A stretch of DNA of 11,968 nt from an uncultured Campylobacter sp. (GTDB lineage Bacteria > Campylobacterota > Campylobacteria > Campylobacterales > Campylobacteraceae), in the NCBI RefSeq assembly GCF_938018145.1, contig NZ_CALIII010000425.1, positions 1 through 11,968 on the forward strand, given 5' to 3'. The notes under the pieces were generated by a model. It was not told the DNA's origin. It ran no database searches and worked only from the letters and a program-made list of their open reading frames with translations. Within the stretch, counting starts at the first letter, position 1. Every line of letters begins with the position of its first letter. Both the position numbers and the translations under genes were made by a program. Of this stretch, positions 1 through 9,357 are shown one piece after another.

Positions 1-233
1 TTTTCTTGCATTTCAAGCGAGGCTAGCTGGCTAGTTTGGGTTAGCATTTTTTCCGTATCCATCGGGCTTGTCGGGTCTTGATACTGAAGCTCGGTCAAAA
101 GAAGTTTCATAAAAGCGTCCTTGTCTAGCTGGGCGTTTGGATTGGTGCCTGCGGCCTTTTGTAGGGCGTCCGCCGATTTTTTGGCGGCTTGGTTGTTTAC
201 CGTAAAGTTATTGGTTTCTAGTCCGTTTGCCAT
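1..233 (-). CDS. flgD: Flagellar hook-cap protein FlgD, N-terminal part (cut by window edge)
   Basis: FlgD forms the temporary cap at the tip of the growing hook and lets FlgE subunits polymerise; FliK and FlgD are both exported by the flagellar type III apparatus. Only the first 77 codons are present, reading leftward off the window edge. The visible protein starts MANGLETNNF and, after a polar, Ala/Lys-rich leader, carries the signature of the FlgD N-terminal domain: DAFMKLLLTELQYQDPTSPM, followed by MLTQTSQLASLEM (about residues 41-76). The ATG at 233-231 is preceded by AAGGAT five bases upstream, a good ribosome binding site. The gene lies 47 bases after fliK on the same strand, matching the fliK-flgD(-flgE) order known from C. 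jejuni, so it is probably co-transcribed from the sigma-54 promoter before fliK. The identification is firm; the C-terminal domains cannot be seen. Confidence 0.93.
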   Translation of the reverse strand, partial: MANGLETNNFTVNNQAAKKSADALQKAAGTNPNAQLDKDAFMKLLLTELQYQDPTSPMDTEKMLTQTSQLASLEMQE

Positions 234-280
234 CTTTTATCCTTTAAATTTTTATATCTCAAGCAAATTTGATTCCAAAT

Positions 281-1729
281 TTACACGTATCGCGGAACGA
301 CGAGCTCTAAACGAGGCGCAGTCGGTTCGCTTTGCTCGGCGTCGTCGGAGCTAAATTTGGAGCCTTTGTAGCTTTTTTGCCCTTGCTCTTTTTTGGGCTG
401 ATTTTGATCGCTAAAGTTCATCTCAAGCTCGGTAAAGCCCATATTTACGAGGCTGTTTTTAAACTCGGCCTGATTTTGTAAAAAGAGGTTCATCGTCTGC
501 GTGTTTGAGTTGAAATTTATGTGCAGATTGTTGCCGCGATTTACCATCGTGATCTCGACTTCGCCCAAATTTAGCGGATTTAGCGTGATGTTAAAGCGCA
601 TAAACGGCGATTTGTATGCCGCGACTTGCTCTTTTAAATTTGAGCTAAAGTTATCAAACGTCTCGCGCACGGCCTGGAAATTTCTGCTTTGCGCCTTGGC
701 GTTTGAGATGACGTCTTTTACCATCGCGTTTAGCTCGCTGTTTTCGCCGTTATCGCTTTGGGTTTCGGTTAAAATTTGCTCTTCGCCGTTTTCGCGCTCA
801 GGAAATAGCAAATTTTGTAAATTTATCTTTTTAGAGTCTTGGCCGAGCACAGATTTTTCGCTTTTTGCGGCGGTTAAATTTAGCTCGCTTTCGGCTTTGA
901 GGTTTGGCTTATCGTCTTTTAAATTTGTCTCTTTTTCGCCATCGTTTTTTACCGCTTCTTTTATGATTTTGGAGTTTTGAGCCAAATTTTGCGCGTCTTG
1001 CGCTTTTGCATTGGCGTCTTTTGGCTGGGCCTTATTTTGCTCTTCTTGCACGGCGGCGAGTAGTTTATTTAGCGTATCTTTGGGCTCTGGCTCGCTTGCG
1101 TTTATCGTCTCTTCGACCTTGTTTTTTAGCTCGCTAAAAGCGAAATTTTTCTTAGGAGTTACGGGTTCAAAGAAATCTTTTTTCGCCAAACTCGGAAATT
1201 TCTCGCCTAGCTCGTCGGCCTGGGCTTGCGTTACTTCGATATTTTCTAGACCCAAATTTAGCTTATTTGCGATCTCTATTAGCTCGTTTAGATTTTTGGC
1301 TCCCCTTAGCTCGTTTAGCGTCGTTTCGCTTGAGAGCGCTTTGGCTAGGCGGTTTTCAAAATTTGGAAATTTGCTGATTTTTTCGCCGCCGCTAAGCATC
1401 TCTAAAATTTGCAAAAGCTGCATAAAAGTCGCGTTTTCAAACAAATTTTCCGCCGCTTCCTCGCCTAAAATTTCTTTTACGTCCGTGCTTTGGATAGGCG
1501 CTTTTGTTTGCTGATTTTGAGCCGTTTGGGCGGATAAATTTACGGCTTTTGCCATCTCTTTTAGATCTTTTTCGCTTAAATTTTCGCCCTTTTTAGCGGC
1601 CGCGTCTAGCACCATAGAGAGAAATGCGCCGTCCTCTTTACCGCCTTTTTGCGCGTTTTTGCTCTGCTTTTTCACGCCGCCTTTGATGCTCGCGTCAAAT
1701 GATAAAATATCGTTTTGAGTAGTCTGCAT
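281..1729 (-). CDS. fliK: Flagellar hook-length control protein FliK
   Basis: FliK is an exported molecular ruler that sets hook length and switches the flagellar export gate from hook to filament substrates. The 482-residue product has the expected build. A long, low-complexity, Lys/Glu/Asn/Ala-rich N-terminal and central region (about residues 1-365) has no membrane segment. A compact conserved domain of the Flg_hook type follows at about residues 370-442, containing FNITLNPLNLGEVEITM and later FLQNQAEFKNSLVNMGF. The end is a polar tail of about 40 residues. The LNPxxLGxVE motif is the hallmark of the family. The ATG at 1729-1727 has AAAGGG five bases upstream. A sigma-54 promoter lies about 35 bases before the start, and flgD follows. 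The ruler region varies greatly between species, so sequence identity there would be low. Only the C-terminal domain identifies the gene, but gene order supports it strongly. Confidence 0.93.
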   Translation of the reverse strand: MQTTQNDILSFDASIKGGVKKQSKNAQKGGKEDGAFLSMVLDAAAKKGENLSEKDLKEMAKAVNLSAQTAQNQQTKAPIQSTDVKEILGEEAAENLFENATFMQLLQILEMLSGGEKISKFPNFENRLAKALSSETTLNELRGAKNLNELIEIANKLNLGLENIEVTQAQADELGEKFPSLAKKDFFEPVTPKKNFAFSELKNKVEETINASEPEPKDTLNKLLAAVQEEQNKAQPKDANAKAQDAQNLAQNSKIIKEAVKNDGEKETNLKDDKPNLKAESELNLTAAKSEKSVLGQDSKKINLQNLLFPERENGEEQILTETQSDNGENSELNAMVKDVISNAKAQSRNFQAVRETFDNFSSNLKEQVAAYKSPFMRFNITLNPLNLGEVEITMVNRGNNLHINFNSNTQTMNLFLQNQAEFKNSLVNMGFTELEMNFSDQNQPKKEQGQKSYKGSKFSSDDAEQSEPTAPRLELVVPRYV

Positions 1730-1761
1730 AAAAACCCTTTAAATTTAACTTTCAAAGGGTA

Positions 1762-1778
1762 TGCAAAAATCGTTCCTA
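1762..1778 (-). promoter_or_regulatory. Sigma-54 (RpoN) promoter for fliK-flgD
   Basis: On the minus strand the sequence reads TTAGGAACGATTTTTGCATA. It has GG (-24, at 1776-1775) and GC (-12, at 1764-1763) separated by exactly 10 bases, with the TTTGC form typical of sigma-54 sites. The predicted transcript start is near 1751, giving a leader of about 22 bases that contains the AAAGGG ribosome binding site. Hook and rod genes of Campylobacter are known to be driven by RpoN with the FlgS/FlgR two-component system; applying that here is inference by homology. Confidence 0.8.
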
Positions 1779-1790
1779 ATCGTTTCGTAG

Positions 1791-1818
1791 AAAAACTCGC
1801 CTCGTTTGAGGCGAGTTT
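1791..1818 (-). terminator. Rho-independent terminator after the siderophore uptake operon
   Basis: A perfect 11-base-pair inverted repeat (AAACTCGCCTC at 1793-1803 and its complement at 1808-1818) encloses a 4-base loop. On the minus strand it is followed directly by a run of five T. It starts 20 bases after the stop codon of the TonB-dependent receptor gene and sits just upstream of the fliK promoter, so it should end the uptake-operon transcript before the flagellar genes. Confidence 0.85.
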
Positions 1819-1837
1819 GGGAAATTAAAATCGGAGA

Positions 1838-3823
1838 TTAAAATTTATATTTAGCCGTTAGCGTAGCTCTGATGCCTTCGCCGTAGTAGCAATAATATCC
1901 GTCGCAACCGGAAAAATACTCTTTGTCGGTTAAGTTATTGACGTTTAGACCTACGCTTAATTTTTTATACTCGTATTCCGCCATAGCGTCTAGCAGGGTA
2001 TAAGAATGGCTTTTGTAGCCGCTTGCCGAGCCGTCCGGGATAGAGCTTACGTATCTAACGCCCGCGCCCACTTTTAGGCTTTGGTCGGCGGTTAGGCTAA
2101 ATTTATACGTTATAAATGAAGAGAGCGTGTTTTTAGGTATTAGAGCCGTTTGAGTTACGATATCGCCGTTTACTCCGTCGTGAGTTTTTGCGCTAAAATA
2201 ATGCGTATAGGCCGCGATCCAGTTTATATCGTCGGTTAAATTTACGTTCGAGCTTATTTCTAAGCCTTTGGTTCGTTTTTTACCGGCTTGGCTTTGGATA
2301 TATAGGCCCCCGACCATACCGCCCACCAGAGCGTTTTTCTCCTCTATATCAAAGTATGCAAGGCTAAATTCTCCGTCTATAAATTCTGGCAAGTATTTTA
2401 CGCCCGTTTCGTATTGTCTGCCTTCGATAGGTTTGTATCCGACCGCGCTGTTGCTTCCTACGACGGGAGTAAAGCTTTGAGAGTAGTTAAAAAACGGCAT
2501 CAATCCGATCGCGTCGAAGTTATACATTACGCCCGCTTGATAAGTGGTTTTGGATATTTCGTAGTTATTTTTCGTGCCTAGCGTATCGGAGTCCTCTTTT
2601 AGCTTGTCGCGTCTAACGGCGGCGTTTAGGATGAGGTTGTCAAAAAGCGTCGCTTGGTTGCTAAAATAAAAGCCCAGTTGCGACTGATCTACGTCGTATC
2701 TTGGGGCGCTACTAGGTCTAGCTACGCTTACTCTATCGCCGATAGTCCAAGGCGTCGTGCTAGAAAAGCCGTAAATTCCGTCCGCTTTTATTTTTCGGTA
2801 ATCAAAGCCGAACGTGGCTAAATTTTTGATGTTTTCGCCTTGAAATTCATAGCTCAAGCGGTTGTCGAACGTATGAGACTTCACATCCGCATCGACTAAC
2901 GTAACGCCGAAACTGCCCACGTATAGCGTAGCGAGCTGCTCTTTGTCTTCTTTGTTAAATTTATAGCTCGACGCGAATTTTAAATTGTCCGTAAAATTAT
3001 GCGTTAGCTCGTAGCCGGCCGTATACTGCTCTCTTTTTAAAAAGTCGCTGCTTGAGCTCGGATTTACGCCGCGAGATACTTTCGTTACGTTCGGATAGGG
3101 ATAAAACGCCGTCACGCCCGTGCCGTTATCTTTGGTATAGCTTGAAAGTAGCGTCAGCGTCGTTTCGTCGCCGAGCAAAAACAGCAAAGACGGAGCGATA
3201 TAATAGTGTTCGTTGTGCGTAAAATCGACGTCGCCGTGTTTTTTCTCGTAATTTCCGACTAAGCGAAATTTGACCCTATCGGTAAAAAGCTCGTCGCTCG
3301 CGTCAAAGAAAATTCCGCGTTGATTTTTGTTGCCGATCTTAAATCCGACCTCGGCAAAAGGCTTAGCCGTCGGACGCTTGCTGACTAAATTTATAACTCC
3401 GCCCGCACTTGAGGCGCCGTATAAAAGCGAATTCGCGCCCTTTACGACCTCGATACTTTCAAGCCCGTAGATATCGTGCTGAGCGCCTAAATATCCGCCT
3501 TTGTAAGGCGTAGAACCGTCAAGCGTAACCGTCGCGTTAAAGCCCCTTAGCTTTAGCCAATCGGTCGTATCCAGATCCGTTCCGTAGGGATTTATGAAGC
3601 CTGCTTCGTATTTAACGGCATTATCGAGTTGGCTTGCGCCTTGTTCGGAAATTTTATCTTGCGTTATCGCAGTAGTGGTTCCGGGCTGCATAAAGTCGAT
3701 TTTTCCGCTGCCTTTGGCTACAGAGCCCACGACGCTTACTTCTTCGAGAGCTACGCTATCGGCGCCCAAAGCGGCGACCGCGCTCAAACTTAAGGCTAAA
3801 CCCAGCCTAAAACTATTTTTCAT
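1838..3823 (-). CDS. TonB-dependent siderophore receptor (FhuA/FoxA-like)
   Basis: This is an outer-membrane gated channel that should bind a ferric siderophore and pass it to the periplasm using TonB-ExbBD energy. The 661-residue product begins with a Sec signal peptide (about residues 1-20, ending AVAALG), then a probable TonB box, ALEEVSVVG (25-33). The plug follows, with DWLKLRGFN at about 88-96, then IEVVKGANSLLYGASSAGG and INLVSKRPT (about 124-152), the classic siderophore-receptor pattern. The rest is a beta-barrel of alternating aromatic strands ending KYKF, with the terminal Phe needed for barrel assembly. Near the end, NLTDKEYFSGCDGYYCYYGE holds a Cys pair (C640, C645) placed like the one in FhuA/FoxA-type receptors. 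AAGGAG precedes the ATG. The gene follows fhuB by 18 bases, so hydroxamate siderophores such as ferrichrome or ferrioxamine are the likely cargo. The exact ligand cannot be told from sequence. Confidence 0.92.
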   Translation of the reverse strand: MKNSFRLGLALSLSAVAALGADSVALEEVSVVGSVAKGSGKIDFMQPGTTTAITQDKISEQGASQLDNAVKYEAGFINPYGTDLDTTDWLKLRGFNATVTLDGSTPYKGGYLGAQHDIYGLESIEVVKGANSLLYGASSAGGVINLVSKRPTAKPFAEVGFKIGNKNQRGIFFDASDELFTDRVKFRLVGNYEKKHGDVDFTHNEHYYIAPSLLFLLGDETTLTLLSSYTKDNGTGVTAFYPYPNVTKVSRGVNPSSSSDFLKREQYTAGYELTHNFTDNLKFASSYKFNKEDKEQLATLYVGSFGVTLVDADVKSHTFDNRLSYEFQGENIKNLATFGFDYRKIKADGIYGFSSTTPWTIGDRVSVARPSSAPRYDVDQSQLGFYFSNQATLFDNLILNAAVRRDKLKEDSDTLGTKNNYEISKTTYQAGVMYNFDAIGLMPFFNYSQSFTPVVGSNSAVGYKPIEGRQYETGVKYLPEFIDGEFSLAYFDIEEKNALVGGMVGGLYIQSQAGKKRTKGLEISSNVNLTDDINWIAAYTHYFSAKTHDGVNGDIVTQTALIPKNTLSSFITYKFSLTADQSLKVGAGVRYVSSIPDGSASGYKSHSYTLLDAMAEYEYKKLSVGLNVNNLTDKEYFSGCDGYYCYYGEGIRATLTAKYKF

Positions 3824-3841
3824 TTTGTCTCCTTTTAAAGT

Positions 3842-5740
3842 TTATTTTAATTTTCTGGCCACCGATACGAAATAGGCGCTTCCGATAATGGTAGCGACGA
3901 GCCCCGAAGGTATCTCGTAAGGAAAAATAAGCGTCCTGCCTAAAAAGTCGGCCGTTACCATCAATATCCCGCCGATAACAGACGCGATTACGATTTGCAA
4001 GCGCGGCTTGCGAAAGCCCAAAAACGACGCTATATGCGGCGCTAGCAAGCCAACGAAACTAACCGGGCCTATGTTAAGAGCCGCTAACGCGCTTATGCCC
4101 GCGCAAAATAAAAACAGTATCGTTCGGTATCCCGGGACGTTTACTCCCAAGCTCGAAGCGGTCGCGTCGCCTAAATTTAAAAGCTCGATTTGCCTGGAAT
4201 AATAAAGCGCGAATAAAACGCTAGCTACCGCCGCGATAAATAGAGCAGCAGCCCACGCTGTCGTAACCGAATAGGTACTCCCCGACGCGTAGCCCATAAA
4301 GTTATAAATCCTGCTATCTCCCGTCGCGAGCAAAATTTTCTCTACTGAGCTAACAAACGCCATTATAGCTATGCCCGTTAAAATCACCTTGTGCGGCGAC
4401 ATTTCGTTTTTGTAGTTTACGGCTACGGTAAAGCAAAGCATGGCGCAAGCGCCGGCGATACCTAGCGGCACGGTCAAAAACGGCGCTAAAAACATAGCCG
4501 CCAATACGCCAAGGCTCACGCCGGAATTTATCCCCAAAAGCTCGGGAGAAGCCATTTGATTTTTGCTTAGACGCTGTAAAACCGTTCCCGCGACGCCCAG
4601 TATCACGCCACTAAAAAGCGCGGCCGCTACTCGGTTTATACGCACGCTTAGTATCTCTTGGCTAAAATTTCCGACCCCGAAAAATAGCGAAAACAAGCAG
4701 GCCGCGACCAAAACGGCTAAAATAACGGGCAATACGAAAGCGGCGTTTGCTTTTACTGCCGAGCCCGCGTCGCCGTCTTTTGCGGATACTTCGTTTTTAT
4801 GGACGCCGCGTATTATCAGCCATAAAAGCAAAGGCGCGCCTAAAAACGCGCTTATACCTCCAGCGGGTAAATTTACGCCCGTTAAATTTAAAATCACGAT
4901 CAAAATTTCGTCCGTAACGCCCAAAAGCAACCCGCCGCACAAGCCGCAGCAAATTAGCTTTTTTGCGAAATTATCGAATTTAAATCTATCTGCTAGCGTA
5001 TAAGCCCCAAGCCCTACGAATGCGATGATGCCGACGAAAGCTACCGTCAAAGCGGTGAGATAAGCGGCTATCAAAAGCCCCGTCGCGCGTATTAAATTTA
5101 CGTTTACGCCAAGAGCCTTGCAAGCGCTATCGCCCAAAACAAAAAGGTGAAACGAGCGAGAAAAATATAAAATAGCCGCTAAAGCCGGCAAAAAATAAAC
5201 TAGCATGGAGTAAAAATTAAACGCGCCGTCTTGCGCCAAATCCCCGCTCATCCAAACCGCGACGAAAAAGCTCTCTTCTTGAAAAAAGAGCATTAAAAGC
5301 GAGGTTAAAGATCCGAAAAATAAACCGATTATAAGTCCCGATAGCGTCGTGGTAAATACCGAAAATCCGCGCCCCGAAGATAATGCGAAAAGTATCGCTA
5401 GCGCCGCGACCGCGCCGACGAAAGAGCTCGCGACGGTGCTAAGTCCCAGATGCGGAAAGAAAAGAGCGCCCGCTAGCATAAAAAATCCCGCGCCGCTACC
5501 TACTCCGAGCGTACTATCGCTTGCTAGCGGGTTATGCGTTATTTGCGCCATCAAAGCCGTAGCCGTAGATAAAAACAGTCCGCTTAAAAACGCGACGCCT
5601 ATTCGCGGCAAAATATAATTTAAAACGACTAAATTTTTGACGTTTTGGCCGAAATCTTCCAGTAAAATCGCCTGCGAGGCGACTGCGGCAATACCCAAAA
5701 CGACGAAACCGACCGAAAAAATCGTAAGTAATTTTTTCAT
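3842..5740 (-). CDS. fhuB: Iron-hydroxamate ABC transporter, fused double permease FhuB
   Basis: This inner-membrane permease should carry ferric hydroxamate from FhuD into the cytoplasm, powered by FhuC. The product (632 residues from the ATG at 5740) is two FecCD-type permeases joined head to tail, as in E. coli FhuB (about 660). Half one (1-310) has NPLASDSTLGVGSGAG at 70-85 and half two (about 335-632) has NQMASPELLGINSGVS at 394-409. Each has an ATPase-docking segment, ALGVNVN (209-215) and SLGVNVP (530-536). The motif GPVSFVGLLAPH (558-569) and DFLGRTLIFPYEIPSG (598-613) in half two are strongly FhuB-like. A longer frame exists to an ATG at 5818, but I prefer 5740. It gives MKKLLTIF with a normal first membrane helix, and its ATGA overlaps the fhuD stop; the longer form would overlap fhuD by about 80 bases. 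Half one reads FVGLGAYTLA where half two has FVGLLAPH, so it lacks the Pro-His. Confidence 0.92.
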   Translation of the reverse strand: MKKLLTIFSVGFVVLGIAAVASQAILLEDFGQNVKNLVVLNYILPRIGVAFLSGLFLSTATALMAQITHNPLASDSTLGVGSGAGFFMLAGALFFPHLGLSTVASSFVGAVAALAILFALSSGRGFSVFTTTLSGLIIGLFFGSLTSLLMLFFQEESFFVAVWMSGDLAQDGAFNFYSMLVYFLPALAAILYFSRSFHLFVLGDSACKALGVNVNLIRATGLLIAAYLTALTVAFVGIIAFVGLGAYTLADRFKFDNFAKKLICCGLCGGLLLGVTDEILIVILNLTGVNLPAGGISAFLGAPLLLWLIIRGVHKNEVSAKDGDAGSAVKANAAFVLPVILAVLVAACLFSLFFGVGNFSQEILSVRINRVAAALFSGVILGVAGTVLQRLSKNQMASPELLGINSGVSLGVLAAMFLAPFLTVPLGIAGACAMLCFTVAVNYKNEMSPHKVILTGIAIMAFVSSVEKILLATGDSRIYNFMGYASGSTYSVTTAWAAALFIAAVASVLFALYYSRQIELLNLGDATASSLGVNVPGYRTILFLFCAGISALAALNIGPVSFVGLLAPHIASFLGFRKPRLQIVIASVIGGILMVTADFLGRTLIFPYEIPSGLVATIIGSAYFVSVARKLK

Positions 5741-6609
5741 TTTCGGGGATCTTGATTTAGGTTTTGAGCCAGCTGCGTAGCAAAGCGCTGCATGCTCAAA
5801 ATCGAGCCCGCGCTCCAAATCGGACTCGTCTGAATACTATTTTCAAAAAACCCTAGAGCTCGAAACAGCCCGTTAAATTTAAGCTCGCGCTTAATATCGA
5901 GCGGATTTGGTTCGACGATAACGAGTCGCGAGTTTTTAGGAAGCTTAAAAAGCGAAGTGATCGGCACCGTGGCTATACCCCACAAATTAAACGTAAATTC
6001 TTTAGGCGCGGCGTTTTTTAGCCCCATTTTTTTCAGGCTTACTCCGTATATGCTGTTTTCTCCGTAAATTCTCAAATGCTTGCTGTCTATAAACTGGATC
6101 GTCGCGATAGGTTCGTTTGAAAAACGCGCGAGCTCGGCGCGTAAATTTTTAAAAAATTCTTCGTTTTCTCGTATGAGATTTTGTGCTTCTTTTTCTCTTT
6201 TTGCGATTTTGGCGATACGATGCGTCGCGTCCAAAATATTTTCGTATAAATCCCCTTCTTTATACGCGTCTATGACCTCTACTCGCGCGTATTGGGCTAG
6301 GGCGTTTTTGTTAAATTCAAAAAAGGACGGAATGATGATAAAATCGGGCTTTAGCTTGATTAGCGCTTCTAGATTGGGCTGCATTCTAAGCCCTAGATCG
6401 ACCGCGTTTTCTACGCTTGGTTCTTTGACCCAAATTTCATAGTTTCTTTTATCTCCGATAGCCGCTACGTCGTATCCGATAGACCTCAATATCTCCGCCG
6501 CCGTCCAATCTACCGCTACGATTTTAGGGCTTAAATTTTCCGTTTCTTGGGGTAAATTTCGAGCGATTAAGGCAGTTAAAGTAAAAATAAATACGAAAAA
6601 AGCGCGCAT
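5737..6609 (-). CDS. fhuD: Periplasmic iron-hydroxamate binding protein FhuD
   Basis: This protein should capture ferric hydroxamate siderophore in the periplasm and deliver it to FhuB. The 290-residue product starts with a signal peptide (MRAFFVFIFTLTALIA, likely cut after residue 16). The mature part matches the FhuD/BtuF class III binding-protein fold. IVAVDWTAAEILRSIGYDV is followed by NYEIWVKEPSVENAVDLGLR and QPNLEALIKLKPDFI (about residues 56-91), which align well with the same stretch of E. coli FhuD. Later, NLWGIATVPI and GSILSMQRFATQL match FhuD positions. I see no lipobox Cys, so it is probably soluble in the periplasm, as is usual in Gram-negatives. The ATG at 6609 shares one base with the fhuC stop (TGATG), indicating coupled translation; a TTG one codon earlier is possible but less likely. 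The 3' end overlaps the fhuB start by four bases. Confidence 0.92.
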   Translation of the reverse strand: MRAFFVFIFTLTALIARNLPQETENLSPKIVAVDWTAAEILRSIGYDVAAIGDKRNYEIWVKEPSVENAVDLGLRMQPNLEALIKLKPDFIIIPSFFEFNKNALAQYARVEVIDAYKEGDLYENILDATHRIAKIAKREKEAQNLIRENEEFFKNLRAELARFSNEPIATIQFIDSKHLRIYGENSIYGVSLKKMGLKNAAPKEFTFNLWGIATVPITSLFKLPKNSRLVIVEPNPLDIKRELKFNGLFRALGFFENSIQTSPIWSAGSILSMQRFATQLAQNLNQDPRK

Positions 6610-7373
6610 CAAAAAACCGCCGCTAGTCGGTTTTGGGTAGGATGAGGAACGATGCTCGCCTTTACGCCGTAAATTTGCGCCAGGCGCTCGCTGTTCATTA
6701 TCTCTTTTGCATCGGCGTTAAAGATCACCTCGCCCTTTTTCAAGGCTATGAGATAATCGCAATATGTAGCGGCTAAATTTATATCGTGAATAACGATAAT
6801 AACGCCTTTTTTGAGCTCTTTGCCCAGCCTGGAAATAAGTTGCATAACCTCGATCTGAAAAGAGATATCAAGCGGAGCCAAAGGCTCGTCTAAAAGCAAA
6901 AAATCGCTTTGTTGAGCCAGCAGCATCGCCAAAAACAACCTAGAACGCTCGCCGCCGGATAAGGTGCGCACCTCTTGGTCTTTAAATTTAAGCGTTCCGG
7001 TTGTCTCCAAAGCCTCCAAAACTATGCGTTCGTCGTTTTTTTCGTCGCGCAAAAAGCCGCTTTGATGAGCGTATCTGCCCATCGATACGAGCTCAAATCC
7101 GCTAACGTCGGCCGCATCGGGTAAATTTTGCGGTAAATACGCGAGCTTTTTGGCAAAATCTTTGGCGCGATATTCTTTGATATTTTTATCCAGCAAAAGC
7201 ACTTGCCCGGAATATTTTTTTTGCTGATTGGCTAAAATTTTAATAAGAGAAGATTTTCCCGAGCCGTTATGTCCGATGAGTCCGTAAATTTTACCGCTTT
7301 TGAATTCTAAATTTATTTGATTTAGTATCGTTTTGTTTGAGATTTTAAAGCCGACGTTTCGGGTTTTCAACAT
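6609..7373 (-). CDS. fhuC: Iron-hydroxamate ABC transporter ATPase FhuC
   Basis: This is the cytoplasmic ATPase that drives FhuB. All the motifs of an active ABC ATPase are visible in the 254 residues: Walker A GHNGSGKSS (34-42), Q-loop Gln82 in YLPQ, signature LSGGE (138-142), Walker B FLLLDEP (158-164), D-loop APLD (166-169) and the switch His196 in VIHD. DINLAATYCDYLIALKKGEV (197-216) and the ending IYGVKASIVPHP closely resemble FhuC/FepC proteins, which favours siderophore rather than sugar or peptide transport. The ATG at 7373 has a modest ribosome binding site (AAGG seven bases upstream). It is the first gene of the fhuC-fhuD-fhuB-receptor operon. E. coli uses the order fhuA-C-D-B, so here the receptor has moved to the distal end. 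Confidence 0.93.
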   Translation of the reverse strand: MLKTRNVGFKISNKTILNQINLEFKSGKIYGLIGHNGSGKSSLIKILANQQKKYSGQVLLLDKNIKEYRAKDFAKKLAYLPQNLPDAADVSGFELVSMGRYAHQSGFLRDEKNDERIVLEALETTGTLKFKDQEVRTLSGGERSRLFLAMLLAQQSDFLLLDEPLAPLDISFQIEVMQLISRLGKELKKGVIIVIHDINLAATYCDYLIALKKGEVIFNADAKEIMNSERLAQIYGVKASIVPHPTQNRLAAVF

Positions 7374-7397
7374 AAATTTACCTTAGGGCGTTTAACT

Positions 7398-7416
7398 GAT
7401 AGTAAATATTATAACC
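7398..7416 (-). promoter_or_regulatory. fhuC promoter -10 with overlapping Fur-box-like sequence
   Basis: On the minus strand GGTTATAAT provides a perfect TATAAT -10 (7413-7408) about 35 bases before the fhuC start; no convincing -35 is present, which is usual for the Campylobacter vegetative sigma factor. On the plus strand the 19 bases from 7398, starting GATAGT, match the classical Fur consensus at 12 of 19 positions by my hand alignment and cover the -10. Iron repression by Fur is expected for such an operon. The promoter is fairly likely; the Fur site is a candidate only, because AT-rich DNA gives chance matches. Confidence 0.5.
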
Positions 7417-7453
7417 GTATAAAGCTAAATTTAGATTAAATTTCGGTTATAAA

Positions 7454-7481
7454 TTTTTTTTTAGCAAGTTTTGGGTATAAT
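7454..7481 (+). promoter_or_regulatory. typA promoter, Campylobacter vegetative type
   Basis: A run of nine T (7454-7462) is followed by TTTTGGGTATAAT, with TATAAT at 7476-7481. A T-rich tract plus an extended -10 with a G just before it, and no -35 hexamer, is the known form of Campylobacter sigma-70 promoters. Transcription should begin near 7488, leaving a leader of about 50 bases before typA. Confidence 0.72.
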
Positions 7482-7528
7482 CGCTATCTTATCAAAACGC
7501 GTATATCCGCGCTTTAAAAGTTTAAAAT

Positions 7529-7538
7529 GGAGAAAAAT

Positions 7539-7541
<3 letters not shown>
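7529..7541 (+). promoter_or_regulatory. Ribosome binding site and TTG start that set the typA N-terminus
   Basis: GGAG (7529-7532) lies six bases before a TTG (7539-7541) in the typA frame. It overlaps an in-frame upstream ATG at 7527 that itself has only a weak AAAAG before it. Starting at the TTG gives [18 protein letters not shown], which resembles the N-terminus I recall for Campylobacter TypA. Confidence 0.6.
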
Positions 7542-9347
<1,806 letters not shown>

Positions 9348-9357
9348 ATTTTATAAA

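Noticed and set aside
501..1514. Two long plus-strand open frames (501-980 and 1011-1514) opposite fliK
   Set aside because: They are Ser/Phe-rich mirror images of the Lys/Glu-rich fliK sequence, have no recognisable domain and no good ribosome binding site, and fliK with its promoter explains the region.
1735..1759. Inverted repeat CCCTTT/AAAGGG around the fliK leader, possibly hiding the ribosome binding site
   Set aside because: The predicted sigma-54 transcript starts near 1751, so the upstream arm would mostly lie outside the RNA; with six bases and a 13-base loop it is probably chance.
5741..5818. Extended N-terminus of FhuB starting at 5818
   Set aside because: The extra 26 residues are polar, sit before the first membrane helix and would need about 80 bases of overlap with fhuD; the ATGA junction at 5740 is the normal coupled start.
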